Shown: positions 31,366-43,513, counted from the first letter of the stretch. The stretch is 64,000 nucleotides of DNA from Nephrocerus scutellatus (GCA_947095585.1 OX352764.1:76122816-76186815); one strand, 5' to 3'. Translations and numbers: made by a program. Notes: generated from the sequence alone by a model not told the origin.

Positions 31366-32302
31366 GGGGAGACCGGGGATAGTTGGCCCTAGGGGCAAGT
31401 AGACTCACCGCCAATAACTTCAAAACAAAACAATTTCTTTCATGTTAGCTCTTGTTGTTACATCGAGCACAGGTACCTGCTGAGTCTCCCATTGTCTTTC
31501 GTCAGAGTCAGACTTCGTTGGAGATTTATTGCGAAAAAACAGATTTTTACCTTCGTGAGTAATTTTTTTGTTTTCTTTTCGTTTTTTCGCAGCGGTTTTT
31601 GTGTTTAAGTCAAATTTTTTTTTGGATAGAGAGCAAGTTCATATTCGTGATCATCACAGCTGGTAGCTTTTTGTTGTTTTTATTTCCTACTACCGAAAAA
31701 AATTCAGGCCGATCGGGGTAAGTTGACTTTTTTTTTCGGGGTTAGTTGACTCATTTTTTTAGGTGAAAATGAGAACATATGTTAGAAAAACCGCAAGAGG
31801 CGCAACCGAACAAACTGTTTTGGAGCGTGTGTGCCAGCTTATACTTGGAAAAGGAAAGAGTATACGATCTGTTGCTCATGACCATGGGATTCCTTACAAA
31901 ACCATGCAAAGATATGTTAAAAAATTTAAGCAGAAAAAGTTGGAACATCCTTCCACCCCTATTACCGAGCTGTCTCTTGAACTATTGAAACTCTTTATTT
32001 TTCGTTTTTGTTTCAAATAAAATTGATTTGTTATTCTCTTTTTTAAAGTTTTATTATCAAAAAGTGAAAATAATAATATAGTCAACTGACCCCATGCCCT
32101 TAGCCAACTTACTTGACTCATTTGAGGTCGTTGTGTAAAATTAAGAAAATAGGGTCTTAAAATTAGCTAATTTTAGAAGACACATTTTTTTTTTTATAAA
32201 GCGAAAAAGATGTTTTATAAAAAGGCATTTGATTCGTTTTGATATCTTTCTTAGTTTTGTTTTAAAATAAAAGATAAGAAAATAACTATCCCCGCTCTCC
32301 CC
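31366..32302 (+). mobile_element. Pogo-like DNA transposon, internally deleted
   Basis: The ends read ggggagaccggggatagtt (31366-31384) and its inverse at 32284-32302, with one mismatch in 19. TA flanks both sides (31364-31365 and 32303-32304). The ORF inside has a Psq-type helix-turn-helix but no catalytic domain, so the 937-bp element is non-autonomous. The TA duplication plus the Psq domain point to the pogo branch of Tc1/mariner. Confidence 0.8.
31763..32020 (+). pseudogene. Pogo-like transposase N-terminus (Psq HTH) only
   Basis: 85 residues: MKMRTYVRKTARGATEQTVL, ERVCQLILGKGKSIRSVAHD and HGIPYKTMQRYVKKFKQKKL. This is the CENP-B/pogo-type helix-turn-helix ('SIR-VA---GIP--T--RYVKK') that binds transposon ends. 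After about residue 65 the sequence is unrelated and stops. The DDE catalytic domain is absent. It could still encode a short DNA-binding peptide if transcribed, but nothing here shows that. Confidence 0.75.
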
Positions 32303-32690
32303 TACATGCTACTACAGAAATCAAACGAAAATCGATTTTACTAATCGCGGTTTCTATGTTCTAGTAAGGCCTAACAACTAAGACCTTGTTTGAGACCTTA
32401 ATAATCTCAGTTCTGCTCTATGGCGCTAAAACGTGGACTCTATCGAAAGTGGATAAAGACATCCATAATTGTTCGAGCGAGTATCTACGAATCCTATTCA
32501 GAGGGACAGAGCAGTAGAGAAAGTCTTCGCCTTATATCGTAAATATAAGCTCAGGGTGACCTTCATATGATAAGTGTGCGTAATGAGAGACAGTTAGCAA
32601 AAGCCCGTTCTTATTGGAGAGGCAAGAAAATGGAGGCACAGGCTCACACCGAATGGTAGTGCCACCTCACTAAGCATCTATGAGAAGTTA

Positions 32691-34702
32691 ACTCGTAATA
32701 CTACTTTTATTTCTAACGGAAATGCAATGATAATTTCTTAGTAACTACTTCCACGAAAAAAAAAAAAAAATCAGAAGATACTCAAGCTGTCTTTGCCTTA
32801 AAACTAACCAAAAAAAGCGCACGTCACGCATGCCTGCCAGGCATGCATGGTCCTTTGTCCAACGATTATACTTTAAGGTCACTTTTACATATCGCCGAAC
32901 AAATGTCTTTTAAGACGTCAAGAACTGTCACCATCAACGGTTGGCGAATAAATAAAGCTGCTGCTGTATAAAGGAAATCGGCAGCGAAATTACAAGCCAA
33001 ATCGGATCACAGATCCTGTATTGCCAATGCAAGGTTGCCTGTGGTGATATGCAAAAATAAAACATCACACATCTTCGATGTGTTTGCAGTCTCGTGCAAC
33101 TGCTTGACAAGGCACTGAAGTCGGTGTTTCGTTTATTTGGTGGTAAAGTTTTTTTTTCCTACTGATTCTCCCTGTCGACGCCACCAATGTTGCATCGCTC
33201 AGCTCAACGTCATCATCATTATCACCGAGAACGACGTGAGTGCCAATTTTGCGATCTTCGAGGGAGCGAAGGGTTCGTGCGGGCTTTCTTCATCGACAAG
33301 AACGAGAGCTATCTGACATCTCGCAAATAAATATGTTGTGTGCATAATTTGAAAGTTAAGCAGGCGGTGCTGGTTTGCTGGCTTTCGCGGCTTCCTCACG
33401 GATGGGCGACGCCGATGACGATGAGGACGGTCGTAAGAGATTTGCCACATAAGATATGGACGTACAAGAAGTACTTAAGACCTTAACTACCTACCGCTGT
33501 GTTTAGCTTGAACCACCCTGCTCGAACCAGTAGACACGGTACACCACACAACACATCGTGAAGATTGCGCGAGGAAGGGAATGCATCATGATAATGTGAC
33601 GACGAGCATCATGGTGTTGAGGTGAGATTTCTGTTTGCACGCCTGCCTCAGCTGGCTGGCTGTCTATCTGTCTGATTGTATCGCAAGCATCACTACCTGC
33701 CAGGTAACGCGATTCCTGCATACGTGCAATTTTTTTTCTCCATATCTGTGCGCAGAGCGGATTTTCCTCATTTTATATTCATCCATTCGATGTGATGCCA
33801 CAAATGGGTGGCAAGGTGGTAAAGTTAAATTTGTTATCGCACTTGCATATTTGTTCTCTCGGGTTAAATGTCTTGGCTTGGCTGGATGTATGGCGTTGGC
33901 GTCTTGGGATTTTCGGAATGAGGTTATCGCACAGACACTCTTATGTGAGAGTATTTTGATATTTTCTGCGGAAGTCATTTTGCCGCTTAGCATAACGATC
34001 TGTTAACATCGCCGTATACCCATTCACGTTTAACGTTTATTTCGTGCTAAAAATTTATCGTGAAACTGTCTGGAGTGCGGTTTACTCGATTTTGCATTGT
34101 GGTTCTTTTCTGTTATCAAAAAGTGTAAAAAAACAAAAAATATCAAAAACTAGTTGGTTTGAACAAAGAGTTTGATTTTGTCCATATTCTAGTTTAATTT
34201 ATTTATAATGAGAAATTAGCTTATCACTTTAGCAAAGATCAAAAAATTCGATTTTAAAATCTAAAATTATGTTATGTTTCTTCTCACATATGACAAATCT
34301 TAAAGCTTTAGAAATTAGATTGGAACGATTGGTAGAACCTAGGACGCTAGGCGCTATAGCGTACCAAATGTTCGGATTCGAATTTCATTAATTTAGTTTC
34401 AAATTTTTTCTCTTTTGTTGAATATATGACATTTTAAATATTTGTTTCGCCTAAATATTTTTTTTGTACATATAGGATATTCCTGTACGAGGAGACAATT
34501 TCTTTATTATTATACTACGCTATATTTAACCAGTTAAAGTCTAAGTAGTAGTTTAAAGCGCGCAGGGTTTTGCAGGGTTGTTGGAAGTGCTAGTCTTATA
34601 AAATGTTGCGTTTGAAAACATAGTGACAGAGCAGTATAAATAAGCCATATTAACATCGTTTTTATTTTGACAAGCGCTCTACTATTTTTTATTTTACGGT
34701 GG
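32691..34702. other. Unassigned sequence
   Basis: No recognisable gene. A 28-bp palindromic stretch around 'gcatgcctgccaggcatgca' lies near 32828. A weak tRNA-like stretch near 34325-34390 was examined and not called. Confidence 0.45.
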
Positions 34703-35563
34703 GTTTTTTTTAAATTTCTACTCTAGCCCATATGGCAGAGACTGCGACCTGAAATATCTATTTTATCGTAGGGTGTCTCTACTCTTAGAGAAGTACCACC
34801 TCCCTAAAATCCTTTGTAGCAGAATTTCTCAACTCCGCTGTCGAGCATATTTCCTTGTGAAAGATGCGTTTTCTTAACCAAAGTATTGCTGGGCATTCAC
34901 AGAGAATGTGGTCGGATGACTCTTCACCACACCAATTTTGTTAAGGTGATATCGCACACCACAATGACCTGTTAGAAAACTCACCAGCTACCTAATGCTA
35001 TCCCTATTAAATTTAAGGATTTCCTTGCATGAAATAGGCCTGATTAATTGTTGGGATTGCCTAAGCCCCGGGACGCTTTACCAGTGGGCCCGACGAAGTT
35101 TGTGTTCCCAACAATTTATAGAACAATTTTATAGAATTGTAGCGCTTCGCATCCTATGAGGAGGTACTGGAGGTTTCTGTTCCGGCAGTGCTATATTAGC
35201 TCCTGCACCTTTAAGGGCGGAATGATGTCGTCGTCGCCGGGGAAATATTCTCGGTCGGAACTTCAATCAGAAAGGCCACCAGGTCTTTCGTTATGAATTC
35301 TGGAATAGGATCACAGAGGTTTTGAATAGGCTGGATCAGTAGCCCATCTAATGCCTTCCCAATGGAAGAGCATCCGGATTTCTCCGAGATGACGCTACAT
35401 GAATCAATGATTGTGGATGCCTCAGAATCAGAAATGACTGATTCCAAGTCCTCAGTTCTGACGCCCCAGCGAGTTACAGATGGAGCTACAGATGGGATGC
35501 ATGCGCTGAACCAAATTTTGCATGCCTTTTTTGCATAAAGCATGGGATAGATAGCTAAGGTCA
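34703..35563 (-). mobile_element. LINE family C (I/LOA-like), copy 1, internally deleted
   Basis: The minus strand begins in ORF1 (35564-35211, including 'SVISEKSGCSSIGKALDGLL' and 'FLIEVPTENIS'). Near 35150 it passes directly to the far C-terminal region after RNase H ('ISCKEIL', 'LTGHCG'), then a 3' UTR and an A-run near 34705. The endonuclease, RT and RNase H are all missing, so several kilobases were lost by internal deletion. The ORF1 block recurs at about 57680-58090. Confidence 0.7.
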
Positions 35564-35564
35564 C
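35211..35564 (-). pseudogene. LINE C ORF1 fragment
   Basis: 117 residues with 'DLESVISDSEASTIIDSCSV', 'ISEKSGCSSIGKALDGLLIQ' and 'FITKDLVAFLIEVPTENISP'. The middle block is repeated almost exactly at the DNA level at 57770-57830, next to RT-linked sequence, which is why I assign it to the first ORF of the RNase H-bearing LINE. No zinc knuckles are seen in this part. Confidence 0.6.
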
Positions 35565-35569
35565 TGCAC

Positions 35570-35800
35570 TACATCTTCAATAACTCGATTGTTTGAAACC
35601 ACATATGTATCAAGTCAACCACTTCAAATTTATCCAAAAAATAGTCAGTCAATAGCCGTTAGCGATCTACAATGACTGTAACTAAAGCTCTAATATCCAT
35701 AGAATAGGAGTATGGGCCAAACACCAAACCGTGCTAAAGTTTTTGAAGCTTGTAACTTCCATGAATAAATGGTAAGCATAGATGAGTTGAAACGTCAAAC
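35570..35800 (-). pseudogene. DD41D-like transposase scrap
   Basis: With one frameshift the minus strand reads 'VWCLAHTPIL', then 'ALVTVIVD' and 'LLTDYFLDKFEVVDLIHMWF' followed by Gln. This lines up with 'VNSEVYGHMLTDFFLPAIEE...MWFQQDG' of the transposase at 24666. The catalytic Asp after WFQ is lost. No inverted ends are visible. Confidence 0.5.
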
Positions 35801-35829
35801 AAACTGCAGCTAACTTCGCGCATAGCCGA

Positions 35830-36195
35830 GATACTCTTTTAAGTTTATATCATTTCTTTTATCGATTTTTCCATAAGCGGTGTTCAAAAGAAATATACAG
35901 ATGCATCCCGCGTTCCCGCCCATCCTCCAACCCAACCGAAATACCCGTGCCACAACTCGAACTCACGAGTATACCATTAGACCTATCTTCAGACGTACCA
36001 ACCAATGCAGAGATTCCTTCTTTAGCCGCACAATAATTATATTGATTGAATTGCCCGACACTGTGTTTTCGCATTTGTATGATCTGCAGTCATTCAAGAC
36101 ACATGTGCATATACATCTAACCTTTTCCTTTCATTAATTTTCGAACGCCAACGCTGTGTGAATCATTATAAGGGTTTAAGCCCCTTGAGCGTGTG
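35830..36195 (+). mobile_element. LINE family B, copy 2, 3' end
   Basis: Reads 'FIDFSISG(V)QKKYTDASRVPA' in shifted frames, then in frame 'ILQPNRNTRATTRTHEYTIR' and 'FFSRTIIILIELPDTVFSHL'. The 3' UTR end, 'cattataagggtttaagccc', matches copy 1. Only the last ~120 codons remain, as expected for 5' truncation. Confidence 0.75.
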
Positions 36196-38804
36196 TACTT
36201 TCGACAGGTTCTATACAAAATGGATGATTAACAGATTTTGATAGATAAAATACGCAAATGTTTCAATGCAAGATTCAACATTGAATTTTTTATTGATTTG
36301 CCTTAATGGGATGATAAGATCATTGATGACCTTGCATAAAAGAATATCAAGTTTATTTCAACATCCATGGATTCAGACTGAAAAGCTGCGGATTTAATAG
36401 ATTTTATATAGACAACTTTAACTATTTGCTCTTCTTGCTATACAAACTCGGAAGTCAGCACTGAAATTGAGTGCATTTATTCGTAGCAAATTTAGAGATT
36501 AAATATCGCCTCAGTAAATGCAATTGCTTATCGATGAGAAGTGAAACATCTGATCGATTGTGAAATCTTTCTGACAGAGTTAACCAAAAAAAAATAATAC
36601 TCCACAAGATAATTGTTTCAAATAAAAAATTTATCACTAGCATCAATCGACGTTTCTTCTGTCACCACAAGTCCATAATCCATAATTCGGAGCGAACTTA
36701 TTTCGCAAAGTGAACTTGGGTCGTTTCATATACAATTTATTTCAATAGAAAAACTGACTGACATGTCATTATGGCAATATGAGGATACGATGACGCTTAC
36801 CACAAGTAGGGGAGCGAGTACGTTGAGAACGTACATACGTCTGCGGCAAACCGACGAGATCAATTATCGTGTCATAAAAGAGAAAGATACATGAAAAAGA
36901 TATTTATCTTATTTAGGGTGACATCCCCATTTCGCGAAAGAGATTCTTCATAGTCGCTATTTCTTCTTTTGCAGCAGCTGTGAGTGCCTACTTACATATA
37001 CATATGTATGTATCTAAATGCACGAGTGTATACATTAAGTACTTCATCTTCTTGTTTGCTGTATAGTTGCGTTTTGTTCATTCTGTGTATCTGTGTGTGT
37101 TTGTGTTTGTGTTTCTTTGATAAATTCTGCAGTCCTTCACTTCAGCGTCTATCTAAGTGTACTCATGTATGCGCACTTAGTGTGAAATTTGAAAAATTTC
37201 TTCTTGCAAAATTCTAAAGCCAAAACGAAAGGAACTAAGACCGAATGCGATATGATGAAACGGGAAGATGAATGATGAGCCAGAGACACAAATGCGTACA
37301 ACGCCAAGCGACACAAACAAGCGCATTCATCTCTTTGCGTGCTTCAAGTACGAGCATGCAAGTATACAAGAAGCACCATAATGCATCCATCTCATGTGCA
37401 GTGTGCACGTATGTCTGTCTGCCTGTCTGTCCGGATCCTAACAGCCTGCTTCACTGCGATGGTAATATCCTGCAAACACAAATCTGTCATAACTTAATTT
37501 GATATCTGACATTTCTGCATTTCATTTCCTGTTCTTGACAGTAGTGTCATAAACAATTGGAAGGATGTTTTCTGTTGTATACGGTTGTCGTAGTAGTAGT
37601 TGGAGTTGTAGTTTAGTTGTTGTTGCTGTTGTTGTTGTTATTGTTATTATTGTAAGCTTAGCATCAGGAAGCTTCACGTCGACCAGACTATGAAAGATTG
37701 CATTATTCAAGTTCGTTTCGAATTTCGAAAGGGAAGCGAATTCTAGAACACTCTTGCAATGCAGATTACACTTGATGTTGATGTCTTTGCGCTATGTTTG
37801 CTTTTTGTTGTTTTTTCGTTCGATTGTCAGAGTGCATTCAAATTAAAACAACAAACAAAACGGACAGATGCATGTAGTGTGCCAATTTGCGTGCTAAAAT
37901 GTGACTCTGAAAATTATGAAGAAAATTAGAAAATATTAAAGAGGCCTTGTAGGCTTTTATTTATTTTTGGGATTTCGTTTTAAATTGAAGCACAATTCTT
38001 AATGAATCAAAGGAACAGAGCATTTATTCATCATAGGCATCGTTCTGTTGTTATACGAGTACATATGTATTTCTAGATTAATTCCCCTTTGTTGTATTCT
38101 TATAGAATGTAGAAAAAACTAAAGCTCATAGGGTGATTTTATGGTAAACCATCTAACAATAAAAGCGACTAACAAGAGAGATTTTAGTAATCTATTTCTT
38201 TAGAATTTTGTACCAATGGAAAAGTTTTGTTACTAAATCGTTGTGCTTTTACTTTTATTTATTCAGCTTTTCCTTTACAAGGCATTTATTGTATTTTTAG
38301 TTCTGACATAGCCAGACCAAACCATAACAATCCCAACTATCTTTTTTATCCTAATTACAGCTTCATTTCATCGCATCCAAATGTGTCAATGGCCATAGCG
38401 CTACAGATTACACCACAACTACTTAACTACTGATTACGTCCGAAAAACAACAAACTGAATTCTTCCAATCGGTTCCGAATAATTTGGTTTATTTCCAATC
38501 GGTTCGGTTCGGTTTCAATGTATCCGCACGAATCATAAGCAATGGTTCAGTTCACTGTTATTGTTGCCATACCCTTACAATCTGTTAAAAGTCGACAGTT
38601 ATTAACCATAGCTCGAAAATAGCTCTCAACCTTTTGACAGATTTGCTTTTTTGAGTTAAATCTTGCAATTCTTTTTCGACCTACTTCTATAAAAACTATT
38701 GTTTTTAAATTTTGTATAAAAACAACAGCAGACACGCGTGAACATCATTGAAAACTTAAAACTAAGACTTCAAGCTAACATATAAAGCGGAATGGCGGAG
38801 GATA
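36196..38804. other. Unassigned sequence with a (GTT)n tract
   Basis: No gene recognised. A GTT/GTA-rich microsatellite spans about 37590-37650. 'tccaatcggtt' is locally repeated near 38465 and 38497. Confidence 0.45.
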
Positions 38805-40029
38805 ACAAGTTTAAGGCAGGGAGTGCTGCGGTTAAAATTCAAAATGGCGAAGTTTAAGTTAATCTTTCGCAGCTCCACTAGGGCCTTGTGGGCCATTAGA
38901 CGACTCTACTGCAGAACTAGAGGTCTAAAAACTAAAATGTTACATTGGATGTATACAATGATGGTGGGATCTATTATCACGTACACGGCCATCGTTTGGT
39001 GGCCGAAAGTTCTTGAACGGACAACGGCAACTAAGCTTCAGAAGCTATAAAGAATTGCCTGTCAAGGTATAACGGGTGCTATGCGCACCTGCCCTACGAC
39101 TGCATTAGAAGCTGTTGTAGCGCTGTACGGGTACAAACCGGGTGACTATCTGGGTCACCTGAAAATTCTTGACCCAATTCCTGAAAGAGAAGGAAATTTG
39201 AGGTAGATGTATTGGACCGGGTAAACTGGTGCAATGGTGTTCCGACACTGGACGATAGAGGTCTGGTCTGGTACACAGATGGATCGCAGATGGAAACTGG
39301 AGTTGGAACTGGTGTCTTTGGAAACAACACCAAAGTTTCGATACCAATGGGAATAAGTTCCTCGGTTTTCCAGGCAGAACTCCATGCCATTGAGATCTGC
39401 GCCAAAATTAGCCTTAGTAACGAAATGAAGGGCACTATATTATATATCTTTTCTGATAGTAGCACTTAAAGTGCTGTCGTCCAATTTGATGGACTCGATA
39501 TCAGTCAAACACTGTTACGATGTACTGCAATCTCCAGACACAAAAAGTCACACTCGGTTGGGTCCCTGGTCAGCAGGGAATTGAAGTCAACGAATCTGCA
39601 GATGAACCAGTTAGGACTGGCTCGGAATCTGCGTTCATGGGACCTGAAGTGTCCCGGGGCTTAGGCAATCCACACAATTAATCAGGCCTTTTTCCTACAA
39701 GGAAATCCTTAATTTTAATAGAGATATCATTATGAAGCTTCTAATAGGTCATTGTGGCTTGCTATGTCACGTTAACAAAATTGGTGTGGACTCTGAGACA
39801 GAATGTAGGTTCTCTGTGAATGCCCAGCATTACTTTGCTTAAGCAGACGCATCTTTCACAAAGAAAAATGCTCGACGACGGAATTGAGAAATTCCGCCAC
39901 TAAGGTTCTACTATCGCTCATTCGTTCATTAGGGAGGGGGTACGTCTCTTAGAATAAACAAATAAACAAACAACAGATCTTTCCGGTCGTAGTGTCTGCC
40001 ATATAGGCTATGGTAGATACACAAAAAAA
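38805..40029 (+). mobile_element. LINE family C, copy 2 (RT end, RNase H, 3' UTR)
   Basis: Starts in the RT thumb ('RSSTRALWAIRRLYCRTRG', 'ITYTAIVWWPKVLERT'). The RNase H domain follows (39212-39469: 'GLVWYTDGSQMETGVGTGVF', 'SSVFQAELHAIEICAKISLS', 'ILYIFSDSST'), then degraded 'LGWVPGQQGIEVNESADE'-like sequence. The 3' UTR ends near 'gccatataggctatggtaga' and an A-run at 40022. RNase H after RT is typical of I/LOA-like elements. Confidence 0.8.
39212..39469 (+). pseudogene. LINE C RNase H fragment
   Basis: 85 residues with 'YTDGSQMETGVG' (first catalytic Asp), 'FQAELHAIEIC' (catalytic Glu) and 'YIFSDS' (next Asp), the expected D-E-D order. A premature stop directly after SDSST cuts it. The domain would remove RNA from the RNA:DNA hybrid. 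A better preserved version lies at 48930-49409. Confidence 0.75.
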
Positions 40030-40440
40030 CCTTTCGCAGCATACGGAAGATTGGTTCGTTAGAGCCGTTCATGGTGTGATGTTTGGGTAGATAAATGAGA
40101 GGCGGGTATCGTAGATTACGAGGGTTAGTGTAAAAGAAATTTGAGTTGTATGGATACGCGTAATCGATGGAGCCTAAGAAAAGACGATGTATGAAAATAT
40201 TGTCATCTATGTCTCTGCGTTGCTCGAAGGTTTTCAAGTTTATAAGGTTGAGGCGGTCTTGGTAGGGAGGCAGTATAATATAATTGTCCCAAGGTAGATC
40301 TCGAAGAGCAAATCGGAGAAAACGACGTTGGATGCTCTCGATTCTAGACATATGAACTTGATGTTATGGACTATGCTTGACTAGCGTACTCCAGGATAGA
40401 ACGGACCAGCGTCGGTTAGAATTTATCAGCTTTTCTACGA
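40030..40440 (-). mobile_element. Jockey-like LINE C-terminal fragment
   Basis: Minus strand: 'WSTLVKHS', then MSRIESIQRRFLRFALRDLP (40351 on), 'PPYQDRLNLINLKTFEQRRD', 'FIHRLFLGSIDYAYPY' and 'NPRNLRYPPLIYLPKH'. This is the 'IE-IQRRF-R-ALR-LPW' C-terminal region of another insect non-LTR lineage, different from A-D. The reading frame continues into the 3' end of LINE C copy 2, but that part is not homologous. It looks cut by the LINE C insertion. Confidence 0.75.
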
Positions 40441-40487
40441 GTGTAGTCTCTTTTTTTCAGCACTTTGTTTCCAGTTACAGTAGATTT

Positions 40488-41418
40488 AAAAAAACAACCC
40501 ATAAAAATTAAAATTTTTCATGTAAATTCTCTAATAGGAGATGGGTAGCTATGTGTTAAAATTTGAAGAAAATCAAATTCGGAATTTCAAATTGATTAAT
40601 TTTTATAAAATGTACATGGACACCACACGCGTCTCATGGCCCTATCACTCCAACAAATTTACAAAAAGTTATGTCCATCAGTGATACAATTTGTTAAAAA
40701 TTTTAAGAAAATCGAGCTAATTTTTAAAAAATTTATATGGGCACCTATTGGGTCTCAGGGCCCGTTCACTCCAAAAACTTTACAAAAAATTTTATCCTTC
40801 GGAGATACACACGTATTTAAAAAAAAATCGGGTTAATTTTTTTAAAAAAAATTTGGGGTCCTATGACCCTGGGGCCCGGGTCTCCAAAAATTTTACAAAA
40901 AGTGTTTTTCATCGGAGATACATCCGTACATAAAATTTGAAGAAAATCGGGTTAATTTTTTTCTTAAATTTTGGGGCCCCACGAACCAGGGGCCCAGGGT
41001 TACCGAAATTTTTACAAAAAGTGTTGCCTATCGGAGATACACGCGTATATAAAATTTGAAGAAAATTAATTTTTTAAAAAAATTTAATTTTTTTAAAAAA
41101 ATGTTATGGGGCCCCACGAACCCGGGGCTCGGGGTCTCAAAAATTTTTACAAAAAGTGTTGTCTATCGAAGATATATGCGTGTATAAAATTTAAAGAAAT
41201 TCGGGTTATTTATTTAAAAAAATTTATGGGGCCCCACGAACCTGGGGCCCGGGGTCTCCAAAATTTTTACAAAAATTGTTGTCTATCAGAGATACACATG
41301 TGTATAAAATTTGAAACCCACTTGGAAAGTGGGTTAAAAATTGATCGCAAGATTCCACGGCGACCGACGACCGACATCCGTGCCACGGGCAAGGGAAGTT
41401 AATATAGAGAATTTAAAA
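40488..41418 (+). mobile_element. Helentron/DINE-like element, copy 3
   Basis: Same left end as copy 2 ('aaaacaacccataaaaatta', 'catgtaaattctctaatagg') and right end ('gaagttaatatagagaattt'). About six internal units fill the middle. It lacks the GT/AC microsatellite and the 'gctgccgctgcg' block of copies 1 and 2, so it is a distinct subfamily. Confidence 0.6.
40620..41330 (+). repeat. Tandem array of ~120-bp units inside Helentron-like copy 3
   Basis: Six units with 'aaattttacaaaaagtgttg', 'tatcggagatacac', 'aaaatttgaagaaaatcggg' and GGGGCCC-rich spacers ('tggggccccacgaacc'). The last three units are more alike than the first three, which suggests recent local expansion. Confidence 0.75.
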
Positions 41419-42839
41419 ATGACACACTTTTTAAAAGATTCCATATATGCTATGCCAATAATTGCTGAATTGCCAGCAGACTTGTTGTTACGCGTTGCAT
41501 AAATGTTTACCAGTTCTTGAATATCTCTTCCTTAACAAGCAAACTTATTGTATTGTTTTAAACGCGCCACATGATGTTATTAACTATTTTTTTTTACTTT
41601 TTATTAAATTTTACTTAAATTTTATATAAATGACACAACAGATATAACCAGAGTGTACTTCTAGTACATATATAATTATTTAATCTATGAATTATGACTT
41701 ATGACAATCAAACTGTATTTAGCATATTAACATAAATGCAAATAAACAAAAATTTATTGTATTCTATCTTAATTCATATATTTATAAAAATGTACTCTTT
41801 GCATATGGAGAGATTTTGTTTAAAACATCGAGCAGCATATTGACGCCATATTTTCAATACACACACTCATGTTAGCGCATAACTACGCATATGGGTGCAT
41901 AATTCTTCAAATTTCTTTAATTTTTCCACAACAACTTATCTCAGGCTATTTTGTCGGTTCATGGAAGCAAGGTAGGAAAAGCATTTTCGTGCTCCTTCTT
42001 TCATAATTTCTCTGAAGAATGATATCATACTCTTCATTCTGTACCACCCTCAGCAGCCTGGAATGATGCATGCAACCGTGATTTCCTCGTAGTGTGCATT
42101 TCGGAGTTTAATCTCTAGTTCAATTATTTGTATGGGACGTGTACGTTTGTCATTATTTATGACCACATTTCGCTTTGACTGAAATCTCTATCACCATGTA
42201 GATGCATCTCACAGTGTCCAGTGGATGATGTATGTGATTGCATCCAAATCGTTTATAATTTATAAACAAAACTTTTGTAATGGTTTTGTCCGTTGTGATG
42301 AGTGAGTGACTGCATAGTTTTGAGTTATGCAGACCTTGTCAAATTCTCCTGGCGCTGCCATAACTGCAATAGTTGGAAGACATTTTACGTTCCTAATTAT
42401 TTATTTATGCATACGAAGGACAGAATGAATGATGGCAAATGTGAGTTTTCGTTTATGAAATGAAGGAAGGTTGGTATGTGGCTGGCACTGCACCAAAGAA
42501 GTGATATAAATGTCGCAACATTCCATCGTGTTAAAACACACTTCGTCCTCTGATTGAAACAGGTTAGCACTTTTGGAAATGTCATTTTGATTTTTCGTTG
42601 CCATTTCATTGATTAAACGTTAGAGCAACAAGATGCATGACAAATATCTTTACGATTTTGCGGATATAAGCTACTATTTAGCGGATATATGCGCTGATCT
42701 GAGATAGAGACAAAATTTAAAGTAAACATTAAGAAGGACAACTAAATTTGTTGTGATTATTAATATATTTTTATTTTAGACGTAATGGTATACTCTAACT
42801 ATGTGATGATAGTTCGGGTAAGACTTCAGGCATCTGCCA
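41419..42839. other. Unassigned sequence
   Basis: AT-rich, with no recognisable gene or repeat end. Confidence 0.45.
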
Positions 42840-43110
42840 AAATACAGGGTGGCTGAGACCAAGTGTTACCTGGCACCCTGCGCTATCGGAAAATACCCGC
42901 TACTGAAACCGACACAACGCCCCGGATAGGTAACGATCGAATAATGACAACTATTGGCTATTTTATACCCGGACTAAGATTGGTTTCTGGAATGTGAAGA
43001 CGCTCGTTGCCTTCAGGGAGTAAAGGAACACAAAATGCCAGATTTCTTCAACTTGTTCGATATAATTTGGGCATACTGTGAGTGAGTATATATAGAGGAG
43101 GAGAAGTAAG

Positions 43111-43479
43111 ATGGTTCGACGCGGGAGATACCAATCCCCAACGTATAACACTGTGCTACTCTACTCCGGCAAACCCTCCGGCAGTCCCCAAGAATCTGGA
43201 ATGGGTCTGCTGCTAACGCCAACAGCGCACAGAGGCCTAATTTCCTGGCACGCACACGGTGATAGGATCTTACCGGCCAAATTTTGGAATAGAGTACGGC
43301 GCGTCACGGTCATACACGACTCCCCAACGAATCCCTCGAATGAGGATGAAAAGGACAACTTCTACAATCAGCCAAGTGCTGTATACAATGCAACGCCGAA
43401 CGGAATTATCGCCAAGGTAGGCTACGACAATGAAGTACTTAGTCATATGAATGAAAAGCACGACATCGGTGATGGCTGA
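43111..43479 (+). pseudogene. LINE D endonuclease fragment
   Basis: 122 residues: 'VLLYSGKPSG', 'ESGMGLLLTPTAHRGLISWH', 'ILPAKFWNRVRRVTVIHDSP', 'NDEDEKDNFYNQ'-like and 'GIIAKVGYDNEVLSHMNEKH'. This order matches the central part of an APE-like endonuclease of insect LINEs. The GDFNAKVG core is degraded to 'NGIIAKVG', with loss of its Asp. Confidence 0.75.
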
Positions 43480-43513
43480 CAGCCGCTATAGCCAACACCA
43501 GTGAAAGGCCTAG

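Larger units (their letters stand above)
30950..32690 (+). mobile_element. Decayed LINE (RT), split by a pogo-like element
   Basis: Before the pogo element the plus strand reads 'FDVKKGFRQ' and 'LPCNFLNIILD', the RT block preceding the catalytic site. It then degrades through the YADD region and 'YNCPIM'. After the element at 32302 it continues 'EIKRKSILL' and weakly 'LNNLSSALWR', which I align with the 'LI-PVLLYGAE' region. Stops and frameshifts are frequent, so this is an old copy. The clade is not assigned; the block order resembles family A and RTE-like elements. Confidence 0.55.

Noticed and set aside
34325..34390. tRNA-like stretch (tggtagaacctaggacgc ... ttcggattcgaatttc)
   Set aside because: Box B is imperfect, the arms do not pair well and no repeated body follows.
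39929..40351. 140-residue ORF as one protein
   Set aside because: It is a chimera: Jockey-like RT from 40351 to about 40030, then antisense of a LINE C 3' end.
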